Below, one piece after another: positions 16,026-25,202 of a stretch of 64,000 nt of DNA. The notes under the pieces are model-generated. The model saw nothing but the letters and a program-made list of their open reading frames with translations, was not told where the DNA came from and did no database searches. The stretch spans positions 1,272,001-1,336,000 of the forward strand of contig NZ_CP059400.1 of NCBI RefSeq assembly GCF_014109805.1. The letters run 5' to 3'. Positions within the stretch are counted from its first letter, which is position 1, and every line of letters starts with the position of its first letter. The position numbers and the translations under genes were made by a program. Origin of the DNA: Legionella sp. PC1000. GTDB taxonomy: Bacteria > Pseudomonadota > Gammaproteobacteria > Legionellales > Legionellaceae.

Positions 16026-17477
16026 ATGAAACTCTCACAATTATTGAAACCATGGATGCAACACATTAATTCAGATTGTACTATTGCCGGTTTAGAAAAT
16101 GACAGTCGTCGTATTCAACCAGGGGATTTGTTTGTAGCTTATGCTGGTGCAGCAGCTGATGGTCGTTTATTTATAAATAAGGCTGTTTCTGCAGGCGCGG
16201 TCGCTGTTGCTTATGATCCTATCCATTTTCCCAAGAGTTGCGTATTACCCGAATCAGTTCCTTGTGTTCCTGTCCCTGACTTAGCGACACAACTTGCACC
16301 CATTGCAAAACAGTTTTATGAAGATCCTGGTCGTTTTTTAACTGTAACTGGAGTGACTGGAACCAATGGGAAGACAACCATCGCCTATCAATTAGCTCAG
16401 GCTCATCATTTATTAGGACAGGGAGCAGCCTACATAGGCACTATTGGTCAAGGCAATGTTGATAAACTTCAATTATTGGATAATACAACTCCTGACTCAC
16501 TTTGTTTACAAAAGCTATTACATCACTATAAAAATCAAGGTCTGAGACAAGTATGCATGGAAGTGTCCTCTCATGCACTGGCACAACATCGCGTAGATGC
16601 TGTTGAATTTAAGCAGGCTATATTTACGAATCTAACGCTTGATCATCTGGATTACCATCTCAATATGGAAAATTACGCGAATGCCAAGGCATTATTATTT
16701 GCTAGAGAATCATTAAAATGGGCAATTATTAATCAAGACGATGAATATCAAAAAATAATTTCTGCTGCTGTTAAGTCCCATGCTAAAAAGTTAACTTATG
16801 GGATACATCAAGATTGTGATGTGAAAGCTGTAAATTGGCTTATGGATATAAAAGGTACCGAAATTGAAGTGCATTCACCTTGGGGACAGCATCAATTCAG
16901 GATAAAGTCCCTAGGCCAATTTAATATATATAATAGCTTGGCCATATTTAGCAGTTTATTGGCTTCTGATTATGCACCTGCCCAGGTTGTCGAAGTGATG
17001 ACTCAATTAAAAGCAGCTCCTGGGCGAATGGAAATTGTTGCCAATGCGCCCTATGTGCTTGTTGATTATGCACATACTCCTGATGCTCTAGAGAATGCTT
17101 TAATTACCTTAAATCAATTAAAAAAAGGTCGACTATGGGTGGTATTTGGTTGTGGTGGCGATAGGGATAAGACCAAGAGGCCGGTGATGGGAAAGGTTGC
17201 AAGTAAACTTGCTGATCAAATCGTCATTACTAGTGATAATCCACGTACAGAGGATCCACAGGTTATCGTTGATGAGATAGCACAGGGTATTTCAAATTCA
17301 TCGAATGTCATTCAACTGGTTAATCGTGAAGAAGCAATTGCATATGCTTTAAATAAAGCAGAGGAACATGATGTTATTTTAATTGCAGGAAAAGGACACG
17401 AGGCCTATCAACAAATTGGCACGATAAAACATGCTTTTTCAGATCAGGATGTAGTAAAAAAATTAATGCAGAGGTAA
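16026..17477 (+). CDS. murE: UDP-MurNAc-tripeptide synthetase MurE
   Basis: Cytoplasmic ligase adding the third residue to UDP-MurNAc-L-Ala-D-Glu. The 483-aa product carries the Mur ligase ATP motif TGTNGKTT at 111-118, SSHALAQHRVD, and NLTLDHLDYH. The sequence SDNPRTEDP about residue 400 contains the DNPR motif that marks meso-diaminopimelate specificity. I begin at ATG 16026; the longer reading from 15966 is translated out of the repeat. The usual next genes, murF and mraY, do not follow: the adjacent genes are on the opposite strand. The dcw cluster is therefore split after murE, as I recall for L. pneumophila. Confidence 0.96.
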   Translation: MKLSQLLKPWMQHINSDCTIAGLENDSRRIQPGDLFVAYAGAAADGRLFINKAVSAGAVAVAYDPIHFPKSCVLPESVPCVPVPDLATQLAPIAKQFYEDPGRFLTVTGVTGTNGKTTIAYQLAQAHHLLGQGAAYIGTIGQGNVDKLQLLDNTTPDSLCLQKLLHHYKNQGLRQVCMEVSSHALAQHRVDAVEFKQAIFTNLTLDHLDYHLNMENYANAKALLFARESLKWAIINQDDEYQKIISAAVKSHAKKLTYGIHQDCDVKAVNWLMDIKGTEIEVHSPWGQHQFRIKSLGQFNIYNSLAIFSSLLASDYAPAQVVEVMTQLKAAPGRMEIVANAPYVLVDYAHTPDALENALITLNQLKKGRLWVVFGCGGDRDKTKRPVMGKVASKLADQIVITSDNPRTEDPQVIVDEIAQGISNSSNVIQLVNREEAIAYALNKAEEHDVILIAGKGHEAYQQIGTIKHAFSDQDVVKKLMQR

Positions 17478-17480
17478 ATA

Positions 17481-17605
17481 AGATCTGGAGGCAATTCTAC
17501 TATCTTGGCCAAAATGGTGGGATTTTAAGCGCTGAGATACTCCCATACTTCATGCACTCTAAAACGCATTATTTAGCTCAATCCAGCGAATTACCTGTAG
17601 ACCCT
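17481..17605. repeat. Family A palindromic repeat, copy A4, after murE
   Basis: About 125 bp. CTACTATCTTGGCCAAAA on the left faces TTTAGCTCAATCCAGCGAAT on the right, and the right tip reads CTGTAGACCCT. It starts four bases after the murE stop codon and could work as a transcript end. Confidence 0.7.
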
Positions 17606-17688
17606 AAATAAACTATAAACGAGGTGTTATGGTTACACATTGTTCCGGCATCCGCGATTCTTCTCGTGTCTTTTGATCACATCACTGC

Positions 17689-17745
17689 CTACGCCCCGCG
17701 GAGTCCGCGGGACTGGTTTTTCAGCGATGTGTAGGAGATTCAGAA
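17689..17745. repeat. Truncated family C repeat, copy C3
   Basis: CTACGCCCCGCGGAGTCCGC at 17689-17708 is a shortened family C palindrome. The following TTTTTCAGCGATGTGTAG and AGATTCAG repeat the flank found behind C2 (15956-15982), so a larger composite unit has spread. Confidence 0.55.
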
Positions 17746-17763
17746 TGCTTCTCCGGCTACATT

Positions 17764-18177
17764 CTATTTATGTATATATCGTTTGAACTTCATCGGTGAC
17801 ATTTCTTCATAGCCTTTGATTGCTACTGCAAATAAATTCGGATCGCCTGTCTCATAGATACAAACTAAATCATCATCGCCTTTACCTGACTCAGGAATCC
17901 CTGGGGATGTTAAATCAGCTAAAATATCATTGGTGATATCGATTGTATCTTCTTCAGAGTCAGCTTCTACCGGCCCAATAGCGAATCCCCAGCTGGAAGA
18001 AGTATTGTAGTTATTGACTGCATAGCCAATATAATAATTGTAAGCGAGTTGAGAAGCCATCGTGATGCCTACAGCTTGAATATCACTCAGTTTAGGACAG
18101 ACTGGTTCATCAGCAAAAGCAGATCCTGTGAGGACCATTGCAGCTGCAAAAGAAATTAATTTGGTTTTTAAAGACAT
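17764..18177 (-). CDS. Secreted DUF4949-like protein, paralogue 1
   Basis: Exported protein of 137 aa with a clear signal peptide (MSLKTKLISFAAAMVLTGSAFA). The mature part has two cysteines (VCPKLSDIQ and LVCIYETG) that could form one disulfide, a WGFAIGPV motif, an acidic EADSEEDTIDITN stretch, and a basic end SPMKFKRYIHK. The next gene upstream encodes a paralogue with the same layout. Both resemble the Legionella-restricted family DUF4949 as I remember it; function is unknown. Its start has a purine-rich AAGGAG site. Confidence 0.8.
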   Translation of the reverse strand: MSLKTKLISFAAAMVLTGSAFADEPVCPKLSDIQAVGITMASQLAYNYYIGYAVNNYNTSSSWGFAIGPVEADSEEDTIDITNDILADLTSPGIPESGKGDDDLVCIYETGDPNLFAVAIKGYEEMSPMKFKRYIHK

Positions 18178-18259
18178 AATAAAACTCCTTGTTAAATCTA
18201 ATTATTCCAAGTTGATCCCGAGCTGGATTTTTTTATCCAGACCGAGCAAATATCTATTT

Positions 18260-18670
18260 TTACTTATGAGCTTTTAGCAAGTGTTGTTTTAATTTCATTG
18301 GGCTAATTGCGTAATCTCTAATGGCAACAGAATAAACATAGGGATTGCCTGTGTCATACAAACAAATCAATGTGTCATGATCCAGTTCCAAAGGAAATCC
18401 AGGAGTAGCCATATTATTTAAAATTGCATTTGTCGCATCTAATGCATCATCTTCTGCATCTGCTTTTACTGGTCCGATAGCAAAGCCCCAGGTAGCTGAA
18501 TTGAATTGACTGATAGTGAATCCCATGAAATAGTTATTACCAATCTGTTGAGCCTCTGAGATTCCTTCTGCTTGAAGATCACTCAAATCGGGACAGGTAT
18601 TATTTGCGAAGGCAGAACCAGCAAGAACCAATGCTGCTGTAAAGGTAGAAAATTTTACTCCTAAAGACAT
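18260..18670 (-). CDS. Secreted DUF4949-like protein, paralogue 2
   Basis: Exported protein of 136 aa, signal peptide MSLGVKFSTFTAALVLAGSAFA. It shares with its neighbour the order Cys-Pro-x-Leu-Ser-Asp near the N-terminus, WGFAIGPVKADAEDD in the middle, a second cysteine in LICLYDTGNP, VAIRDYAISPMKLKQHL at the end, and the same length. The pair is a tandem duplication, 82 nt apart, transcribed together toward murE. A small hairpin (CTGGAT/ATCCAG, 18223-18240) lies between them. Function unknown. Confidence 0.8.
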   Translation of the reverse strand: MSLGVKFSTFTAALVLAGSAFANNTCPDLSDLQAEGISEAQQIGNNYFMGFTISQFNSATWGFAIGPVKADAEDDALDATNAILNNMATPGFPLELDHDTLICLYDTGNPYVYSVAIRDYAISPMKLKQHLLKAHK

Positions 18671-18748
18671 TTACATACTCCTTTGTTTTTTTTGTAAAAA
18701 TCGGAAAAAGAGTATCATTTGATTTACTAATTTACAATGGGACAAGTT

Positions 18749-18858
18749 TAGGACCTATTTACATTCCTGCTATCTTGGCCAAACCATCCTGATTCTCCAT
18801 GCTCCAATGTTCGAAAACCTGGGCCATTTTGACTCAAGCTTGCTAAGTGTAAAGAAGC
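18749..18858. repeat. Family A palindromic repeat, copy A5
   Basis: About 110 bp opening GGACCTATTTACATTCCTG and closing TTGCTAAGTGTAAAGAAGC, with TATCTTGGCCAAACC facing CCATTTTGACTCAAGC. It lies between pdxB and the DUF4949 pair, in a gap of about 250 bases. Confidence 0.7.
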
Positions 18859-18916
18859 ACTGGATTTAAGCGTATTATTATGTAAACAATTTGAAATTAT
18901 TTGGTTGTCTTATTTC

Positions 18917-19984
18917 TTACATACCCAATAATAATTTAGTTTTATAATTCAACATTGACTCCTCGAAATACTGAGAGAAATCGTGACGTGTTTGATGATT
19001 TTTACGCAAATTTAAGAAAGCGACTTTTTTATCTGAAGCATGCTTTAGGGATAATGTTTCTTCAAGAGGGTTATAAATTTTTAATATAAGCTCATGCCAT
19101 AAGTTGTCTTTTTCCAAGACCAAGTCACGGGGCAGTGCGGGGACTGCAAGTTGTGGGGGAGTCAGACCAGCAATTTGGTGCAAAGCGACGCTCACCATAG
19201 CAACCGCAGAGTATTTTGCCTCAACACTATGACCTGCAATATGAGGGGTGCATATTGTGGATTGATTAATAATCCGTGTATCGATATCCGGTTCATTAAG
19301 ATACACATCGGTGCAATAGATTAATGGTTTTGAGGAATGGAGGAGTGCTTCCTCATTGACAATTCCACCACGAGCGGCATTCACAATGACACAGCCTGAT
19401 TTTAATCGAGCAAGAAAATCCTGATTAATCAAATGAGCACTGGGATAGGGGGGACTATTATGTAATTCAGCATGGATGCACAGCAGATCAACCGAATACA
19501 ATTCCTCGATAGTACAACTTTGAAAAGCGGGATCACGTTCTGCTTTGAGTGGATCGTAAGTTAAGATTTCAAAACCAGCTGCTTGCAAACGTACAGCAAC
19601 TTGAGCTCCTACTTTTCCCAGGCCAATAATGCCTGCTTTATTCCCAAGAAAAGGTTGTTGTTGCTCCAGAAAAGCAAGACAGGCAACGACATAATCAGCA
19701 ACAGCTCGTGCATTGGAGCCTTTTGCATCAATAATTTGAATGTTTTGAGAATTTAGCCAAAAGTGATCCAGATGATCCGTTCCACTGCTTGCAGTAGCAA
19801 CGTAGCGCAAACAATGATTTTTTAATAAAAATTGGTTTACTTTTAGATTAGCACGGCAAAGCAGAACATCTTGTCCCACAAGTAATCCCGCAATCTCATC
19901 AAAATGATGATATCGCGTTAGGCGAAAGGGCATAGGAAAAGCCTGATCTAATCCTGGAAGAGAGGCATCAGCAAGGATATTCAT
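18917..19984 (-). CDS. pdxB: 4-phosphoerythronate dehydrogenase PdxB
   Basis: NAD-dependent D-2-hydroxyacid dehydrogenase for the second step of the DXP-dependent pyridoxal phosphate pathway. The 355-aa product starts [11 protein letters not shown]. It has the substrate-domain [10 protein letters not shown], the Rossmann motif [13 protein letters not shown], and the catalytic Arg ([13 protein letters not shown]), Glu (VYLNEPDID) and His (TPHIAGHS). The extra C-terminal domain after about residue 280 separates PdxB from shorter relatives. I begin at ATG 19984 because it gives the family N-terminus and falls 13 nt after the M50 protease stop; a longer reading overlaps that gene. Confidence 0.9.
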   Translation of the reverse strand: MNILADASLPGLDQAFPMPFRLTRYHHFDEIAGLLVGQDVLLCRANLKVNQFLLKNHCLRYVATASSGTDHLDHFWLNSQNIQIIDAKGSNARAVADYVVACLAFLEQQQPFLGNKAGIIGLGKVGAQVAVRLQAAGFEILTYDPLKAERDPAFQSCTIEELYSVDLLCIHAELHNSPPYPSAHLINQDFLARLKSGCVIVNAARGGIVNEEALLHSSKPLIYCTDVYLNEPDIDTRIINQSTICTPHIAGHSVEAKYSAVAMVSVALHQIAGLTPPQLAVPALPRDLVLEKDNLWHELILKIYNPLEETLSLKHASDKKVAFLNLRKNHQTRHDFSQYFEESMLNYKTKLLLGM

Positions 19985-19997
19985 AATAAGTTGACGT

Positions 19998-20657
19998 TCA
20001 TATTTTAAAAATGGCACTGAGTGTGATGAGTCCCAGATTAATTATCGGAGTTAATATCATGCCTAAAACTCCGGTAAACACTAAAATAATAAGGATAAAA
20101 AATCCAAAAGGCTCTATTTTAGCATAAGCCATAGCTTGTCTTGGAGGTAAAAGGCTACTGACTACTCGACTACCATCCAAAGGTGGAATAGGAAGTAAAT
20201 TTAATGCGGCCAAAATCAAATTAATAAATATTCCTGCTTGGGAGGTAGCATAAAGAAAAAGTATAGCCATCGATGTGCGCGGGTTGAGAATGAGTGCGAG
20301 TTTGTCGCAAGCAGCCCATAAAAATGCCATGAAAAGATTGGAAAATGGTCCGGCAAGAGTGACCAGGATCATGTCGCGCCGGGGATGGTGAAATTGGTTC
20401 GCGTTAATTGGGACAGGCTTTGCATAACCTATAACAAAATTAAATTGTGTTAGCACACCAATTAGTAGAGGCATGACTATGGTACCTATGGGATCCACAT
20501 GACGAAGAGGATTTAAGCTTAATCGACCAAACATTTTTGCCGTCGTATCGCCACATCGATATGCAACATAAGCATGAGCTGCCTCGTGCAGGGTAATGGC
20601 AAGCAAAATGGGGATAGCCCAAATACATATTTTTTGGATCAAGGTAAATTCTATCAT
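19998..20657 (-). CDS. Site-2 protease family zinc metallopeptidase (M50)
   Basis: Polytopic membrane protease of 219 aa. The zinc motif HEAAH is at 24-28 within the first membrane helix ([13 protein letters not shown]), and the third ligand region is [13 protein letters not shown] at about 157-169. [17 protein letters not shown] follows the first helix, as in the short YwhC/Rv-type group that lacks a PDZ domain. It is the first gene of a two-gene unit with pdxB; the link is probably only positional. Substrate unknown. Confidence 0.9.
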   Translation of the reverse strand: MIEFTLIQKICIWAIPILLAITLHEAAHAYVAYRCGDTTAKMFGRLSLNPLRHVDPIGTIVMPLLIGVLTQFNFVIGYAKPVPINANQFHHPRRDMILVTLAGPFSNLFMAFLWAACDKLALILNPRTSMAILFLYATSQAGIFINLILAALNLLPIPPLDGSRVVSSLLPPRQAMAYAKIEPFGFFILIILVFTGVLGMILTPIINLGLITLSAIFKI

Positions 20658-20876
20658 TGAAAAACTAAGCAGTAATGAAGGTATCGTGATTCTAGCGAAT
20701 AGTTGCTTCCAATAACAAGTAAAAAGGAAATTAAAAGTCCTTCTTACAGATGGATGTATTTAATTTTTTTTGTCAAATCAGTATGTTAATTGTTGATTAA
20801 ATTGGAGTCAGAAAGTTGATTGGTTGGTCTATGCATGATATATTTTGCCCGAAATTTAACTAGTCTAGGAGACAAA

Positions 20877-21386
20877 ATGCCAACATTAAATAAATTAACG
20901 CCCGAGCTTAAAGATGCTTTAGGGAAAATAAACGATTTAGTATCTCGATATGAGGCGTTAGGTGAAAAAAGCGAAAGTGAATCTCTTAGAGATAATCAAA
21001 ATGCAATCCAATATGTTGATGACGTTATTAAAAGATATAATCTGCTTAAAAAAACAAGCCCTAGCTCGTCAGTTTTACAAGCAAAAAAAGAATCTTATTT
21101 ACCTTTATTGAAAGCGCATGCTGCTGAAGTCGGCATACTCGCTTTTTCTAAGCCTGGAGATCTTGCATCTCGACTTAAAGAGCTGGATTTTGAGCCCAGT
21201 AAGATTGATGAAATAACTAAGGGTTTAGAACAAGCAGGCGGTGATGATGATTTAGTGGCGATTCTTTTATCATCATTAGTAACCAGTGAAACTTTGTTAA
21301 CATGCTCTGATAATGGTCATCATCACGGCCATCCTCACACAACAGTGACATCTTATGGTGGTAGTCATCATCACGGCCACTGGTAA
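20877..21386 (+). CDS. Hypothetical protein with His-rich C-terminal tail
   Basis: Product of 169 aa starting MPTLNKLTPELKD; ATG 20877 follows TAGGAGA, so the ORF-initial ATG at 20820 is unlikely. The body is helical and soluble. The last 25 residues contain HHHGHPHTTV and SHHHGHW, ten histidines in all, suggesting binding of nickel, zinc or copper ions. It is followed after 19 nt by the 938-aa protein below and is likely cotranscribed with it. No family recognised; a storage, chaperone or effector role are all possible. Confidence 0.72.
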   Translation: MPTLNKLTPELKDALGKINDLVSRYEALGEKSESESLRDNQNAIQYVDDVIKRYNLLKKTSPSSSVLQAKKESYLPLLKAHAAEVGILAFSKPGDLASRLKELDFEPSKIDEITKGLEQAGGDDDLVAILLSSLVTSETLLTCSDNGHHHGHPHTTVTSYGGSHHHGHW

Positions 21387-21405
21387 TTAAAAATAGGAGA
21401 GCGGC

Positions 21406-24222
21406 ATGTTGTTGATGAAGGATTGTGCTATAGATCCAGGCGATATAGTGTTTGTCGTCTCAAGTAGTAGAAAACCTTTCATACGTCTAAAACAGGCCGC
21501 TCAATCCATTACGACTCCTGGCAACAAACATGGGCATATGGAGGTTGTTACAGTCTTTGTTTGTACTGGCAAGAATGAACACGGGATCATATGCCACAAT
21601 TATGAGCGACAACTTTCTTCGTCACCGGATGTATTTATTAGAAATCTTCAAGATAAGACCGTAGAGGAACTAACGGTTCTGCTCCTCAATTATTGCAGTA
21701 AAGAATTCACATCCGTGCAAATGAAGAACGCACTTGAAGGTGGCGTTAAATGGATGAAACTTTGGGCTTCCAAAATAACAGGAAATGAGGAGGCAGAAGA
21801 TCTCATCAAACAATTTCTGGTTGCATGCAAAGAGAATAAAGAACGATTAATCCAATTATTGGTTACGTTTTGGCGCGCATCGGGACTAGCAGAAACTCTA
21901 CTGACAGTTAATTCAAGTTTGTTGGTATTCAAACATACCGACAATAAACAAAGACAACAATTCCTTGAAGCATACAAGGCTCAAGTGAATATTACCAAAA
22001 GATTACTTGAACAAGGAAAAAGCCGCACCAGCTTTTGGGCCGTACTTAAATCACTTTTTCAATGGTCAAATAAGCAGGATAAAAAAGATAGAGAAAAGCG
22101 CGTTCCTTCTAATGACACTTTTTGCTCCCACAATGTGATGCAAGTTTTAAATCAGGTGAATCCCGATCTTGTAAATAGAGGAAGACATGTTCTGCCCAAA
22201 TCTTTGGAGGCCGGTCTTCGTGAAGCTACAAAAAATATAAATCAAGCAAACGATGCTGTGGATCAAGAGCAATTCGATGATTTTGAAGCAATGATTGCAG
22301 CACAAAAACTCCCCCCATTTAAATTACAAATTTTACCCGTCTCAGGCAAAGAATTGATGCGTACCTTATTAGATGTGGTAGATAATGAAATTCAGCGCAT
22401 TGAATCCAGGTGGTGGAGTAATCAAAAGAATAGAAAAAAAGCATTTGATTTGAAAAAACTTCTTATGCCTTTTCGTGATCCCAAACTCCAGGATTATCCC
22501 ATTGAATTACAGGTTGATGAGGCTTTAAAGCTTATCGCCACATTACTTCCTACATTGCAAACAAAAACAGGATTTTTGGGCGAATGGTTTCCCTCAACTT
22601 CTTATACTAATCTGAGGGCATTTGCTCGTACTCAAGGCATTTTTGATGGAGATATCTGTGCAGCAACAGAGAAACTAAAGAGTAATCCCAGTATTCAAGG
22701 AAAAGCTCAAGAAGAAGTAGTTGAGGTTCTTGAACCAGTGCCTACCGGTCAAATTTATATTTTTTCTGATTGGTCATTTTCCAGCTGGTCAACAAGTAAG
22801 CGTGAGTTGATGTTAGCGCATATGATTGAATTGCTTGCTGCTGGGCATGCGCTATATACCTGGGAAAATGGACAATTGGTTCAAATGAACAAAAAGTCCT
22901 TACAAAATGCCATAAATGGAGAGGATTTTGATGATTTACTGGCGTCTAAATTAAAACCGGCAACGCGTGCCACAGTACTTGAGCAAGTACAACATCAACA
23001 ATTAGATACACAACAGATACATTTCCTGGATTATAAGGTCTGTCGAGACTTGGCAGATGACCATCAATCCATGGAAACACAGCTTAATCAGGTAGCGTCG
23101 ATATTCTCGCCCAAACTGGACGAGTATCATTTGAATCAAACGAAACAAGCTATTCTCGAAGTTGAAATAGCAAATCCTTTATATACTGAAAGAGAACAAT
23201 TGGAGTTGCAAAGCCTAAAAAAACGCATTATGAGCGAGAAAGAAATAAAACAAAAAACGTATCAAAGCGGTATTGATACAAAAGCTTTTATCGCTCAGCC
23301 ACAATATAGAAAACCCATATTTACACCAGTTGATTCACTGACTTTTACTCCACCAACTAAGTATTATCGTGATGAAGTTTATCCTGATCTGGTAATTCAT
23401 GAAAACCCATCTTCTCCATTCCAATATTTTGAATTAGCGGGCATGAATGCTACGGAGAACTTGGTTAAGTGTCGCTATGAGTTTCATGCTGAGGGAATAA
23501 CAGAAGAACTCATTAAAAAAAGAAAAGAGGAATCCGATCGTGTCCTTTTTAAAGGAAAAAAAAGGTTAAGTTTGACAGAAAATTGGCAAGCCCTACCTTC
23601 CTTGCATCCTGGTGAAACCTTGCGAGACATCGCAATTCAAGGATTAAAAAAGGATGATTTTGAAATAAACTATTCTAATAAAAATCATTTGTATTATATT
23701 CGCTTACTGGAACCTGCCGCAGAGCCTAGAGAAGCGTTTGTCAATTTATTGTTACGCATGCCCAAACATTATAGGGCACATCCTGTTTTTAGCACGTTAA
23801 CCGCACACCCTGAGCATCAAGAAATACATCGTTTATTAATGAAATACCTTAGGTATGGTAGAGATCGCGGAGAGTTACGCAATTCCATTGGAGTTACCGT
23901 CCATAATGGCAAGGAGTATCTTGAAGAGGCAAGAAAGTTAGGTGTTGCAAGTTGCCGTTTAAGAGCAATTGCCTTTAAAGAAGAAATGAGTCGTTTGTAT
24001 CCTGAGATTCCTGTATCTATTGATGTTAATCCGGATCATTGTTTTATTGAAATGGAATTGGATGGTCAATGGCAAAGGTATTGTCTCGGTGGATACAGGG
24101 ATACCCCAACTTTGATGGAATCAGTCAAGGAAGATACTTTAAGTTGTCGATTCTTTACCGAAAACACAAAGCAGCAATCTCACCCACCTGTCGAGGAAGT
24201 GAAGTTTGTTAATCGTTTGTAA
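21406..24222 (+). CDS. Large multidomain protein with transglutaminase-like C-terminus
   Basis: Product of 938 aa, apparently cytoplasmic or translocated (no signal peptide). Residues 10-100 (PGDIVFVVSSSRKPFIRLKQ, then KHGHMEVVTV) resemble permuted papain-like NlpC/P60 folds, weakly. Residues about 800-905 look like a transglutaminase core: EYLEEARKLGVASCRLRAIA with Cys850, then NPDHCFIEMELDGQWQRY with His878 and a conserved tryptophan; the usual Asp-Pro after it is replaced by LGGY. The middle is long, helical and charged. ATG 21406 follows AGGAGAG. Its stop codon TAA coincides with the end of repeat B3. A Dot/Icm effector is likely by size and style, but unproved. Confidence 0.75.
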   Translation: MLLMKDCAIDPGDIVFVVSSSRKPFIRLKQAAQSITTPGNKHGHMEVVTVFVCTGKNEHGIICHNYERQLSSSPDVFIRNLQDKTVEELTVLLLNYCSKEFTSVQMKNALEGGVKWMKLWASKITGNEEAEDLIKQFLVACKENKERLIQLLVTFWRASGLAETLLTVNSSLLVFKHTDNKQRQQFLEAYKAQVNITKRLLEQGKSRTSFWAVLKSLFQWSNKQDKKDREKRVPSNDTFCSHNVMQVLNQVNPDLVNRGRHVLPKSLEAGLREATKNINQANDAVDQEQFDDFEAMIAAQKLPPFKLQILPVSGKELMRTLLDVVDNEIQRIESRWWSNQKNRKKAFDLKKLLMPFRDPKLQDYPIELQVDEALKLIATLLPTLQTKTGFLGEWFPSTSYTNLRAFARTQGIFDGDICAATEKLKSNPSIQGKAQEEVVEVLEPVPTGQIYIFSDWSFSSWSTSKRELMLAHMIELLAAGHALYTWENGQLVQMNKKSLQNAINGEDFDDLLASKLKPATRATVLEQVQHQQLDTQQIHFLDYKVCRDLADDHQSMETQLNQVASIFSPKLDEYHLNQTKQAILEVEIANPLYTEREQLELQSLKKRIMSEKEIKQKTYQSGIDTKAFIAQPQYRKPIFTPVDSLTFTPPTKYYRDEVYPDLVIHENPSSPFQYFELAGMNATENLVKCRYEFHAEGITEELIKKRKEESDRVLFKGKKRLSLTENWQALPSLHPGETLRDIAIQGLKKDDFEINYSNKNHLYYIRLLEPAAEPREAFVNLLLRMPKHYRAHPVFSTLTAHPEHQEIHRLLMKYLRYGRDRGELRNSIGVTVHNGKEYLEEARKLGVASCRLRAIAFKEEMSRLYPEIPVSIDVNPDHCFIEMELDGQWQRYCLGGYRDTPTLMESVKEDTLSCRFFTENTKQQSHPPVEEVKFVNRL

Positions 24223-24298
24223 CCTAGGTGCAGCGCAGCGGAACTCGGGGAAACTGATGATAAGTAACCCGGGTTCCGCTGCGTTGCACCCAGGCTAC
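24219..24298. repeat. Family B palindromic repeat, copy B3
   Basis: Left end GTAACCTAGGTGCAGCGCAG and right end CTGCGTTGCACCCAGGCTAC are inverted repeats around GGAACTCGGGG and CCCGGGTTCC. The TAA in the left tip is the stop codon of the upstream 938-aa gene. Confidence 0.85.
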
Positions 24299-24335
24299 AA
24301 TGTAATACAGGGAAATATATAAAAGTAGGGACTTC

Positions 24336-25094
24336 ATGATTAATCTGTTTGATGCGCATTTACATATTATTGATTACCGCTTCCCGTTGGTTGCGAATCA
24401 ATCTTATTTACCTGATGAATTTACGGTTGTTGATTACCTAAAAATTACAAAACCGCTGCACATTCTTGGTGGAGCAGTGGTATCGGGATCTTTCCAAGCA
24501 TTTGATCAAACCTATTTGGTACATGCGTTACATGTCTTGGGCCCAAATTTTGTTGGGGTGACTCAATTACCTACTACAGCAAGTAACGAGCAAATTATTG
24601 AATTAGATCAGCAAGGAATTCGCGGTATTCGATTTAATCTGCGACGTGGTGGTTCAGAAAAAATGGAGCATTTAACTGACATGGCACATCGAGTTTATGA
24701 GATTGCCCAATGGCATGTAGAATTGTATGTTGATTCCTCTGAACTCGTGGAATTAACTGATTTGCTACTCAGTTTACCTGCAGTCAGCATAGACCACCTT
24801 GGGTTATCAAAAAGCGGACTCCCAGTTTTATTTAAGCTTGTTGAACAAGGGATCAAAGTCAAAGCATCCGGGTTTGGCAGAGTTGATTTTGATGTCGCAA
24901 GCATCCTGAAAACAATTGCATCGATTAATCCCGATGCGTTGATGTTTGGTACCGATCTTCCCTCAACGCGCGCACCACAACCTTTTAAGAAAAACGATAT
25001 TAACCTTATTTTGGATGTCTTTGATGACCGTATAGCCAATAAAATTTTATTGACAAATGCCGTTGATTTTTATCGTTTACAACTCAAGTTTTAA
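24336..25094 (+). CDS. Amidohydrolase-family TIM-barrel protein
   Basis: Product of 252 aa of the amidohydrolase-2 type (metal-dependent hydrolases or decarboxylases). The N-terminal strand carries the metal motif FDAHLHIID (His8, His10), the middle strand VSIDHLGLS supplies another histidine, and FGTDLPS near residue 208 has the catalytic aspartate. The barrel order GVTQLP, GIRGIRFNLR also fits. Family members act on lactones or aromatic acids; the substrate here is not inferable. ATG 24336 follows AGGGA. Convergent with the papain-like protease, with repeat B4 in between. Confidence 0.88.
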   Translation: MINLFDAHLHIIDYRFPLVANQSYLPDEFTVVDYLKITKPLHILGGAVVSGSFQAFDQTYLVHALHVLGPNFVGVTQLPTTASNEQIIELDQQGIRGIRFNLRRGGSEKMEHLTDMAHRVYEIAQWHVELYVDSSELVELTDLLLSLPAVSIDHLGLSKSGLPVLFKLVEQGIKVKASGFGRVDFDVASILKTIASINPDALMFGTDLPSTRAPQPFKKNDINLILDVFDDRIANKILLTNAVDFYRLQLKF

Positions 25095-25097
25095 AAT

Positions 25098-25179
25098 GTA
25101 GCCTGGGTGAGGCGCAGCCATAACCCGGGAAGTTTTATATCTAGATCCCGGGGTTACGGCTGCGCCTTCCCCCAGGTTG
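25098..25179. repeat. Family B palindromic repeat, copy B4
   Basis: GTAGCCTGGGTGAGGCGCAG at 25098-25117 faces CTGCGCCTTCCCCCAGG at 25160-25176, with CATAACCCGGG and CCCGGGGTTACGG inside, followed by TTGTTTTTT. Placed between two convergent genes, it may end both transcripts. Confidence 0.8.
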
Positions 25180-25202
25180 TTTTTTGAAGGATTTCTTAGC
25201 CG

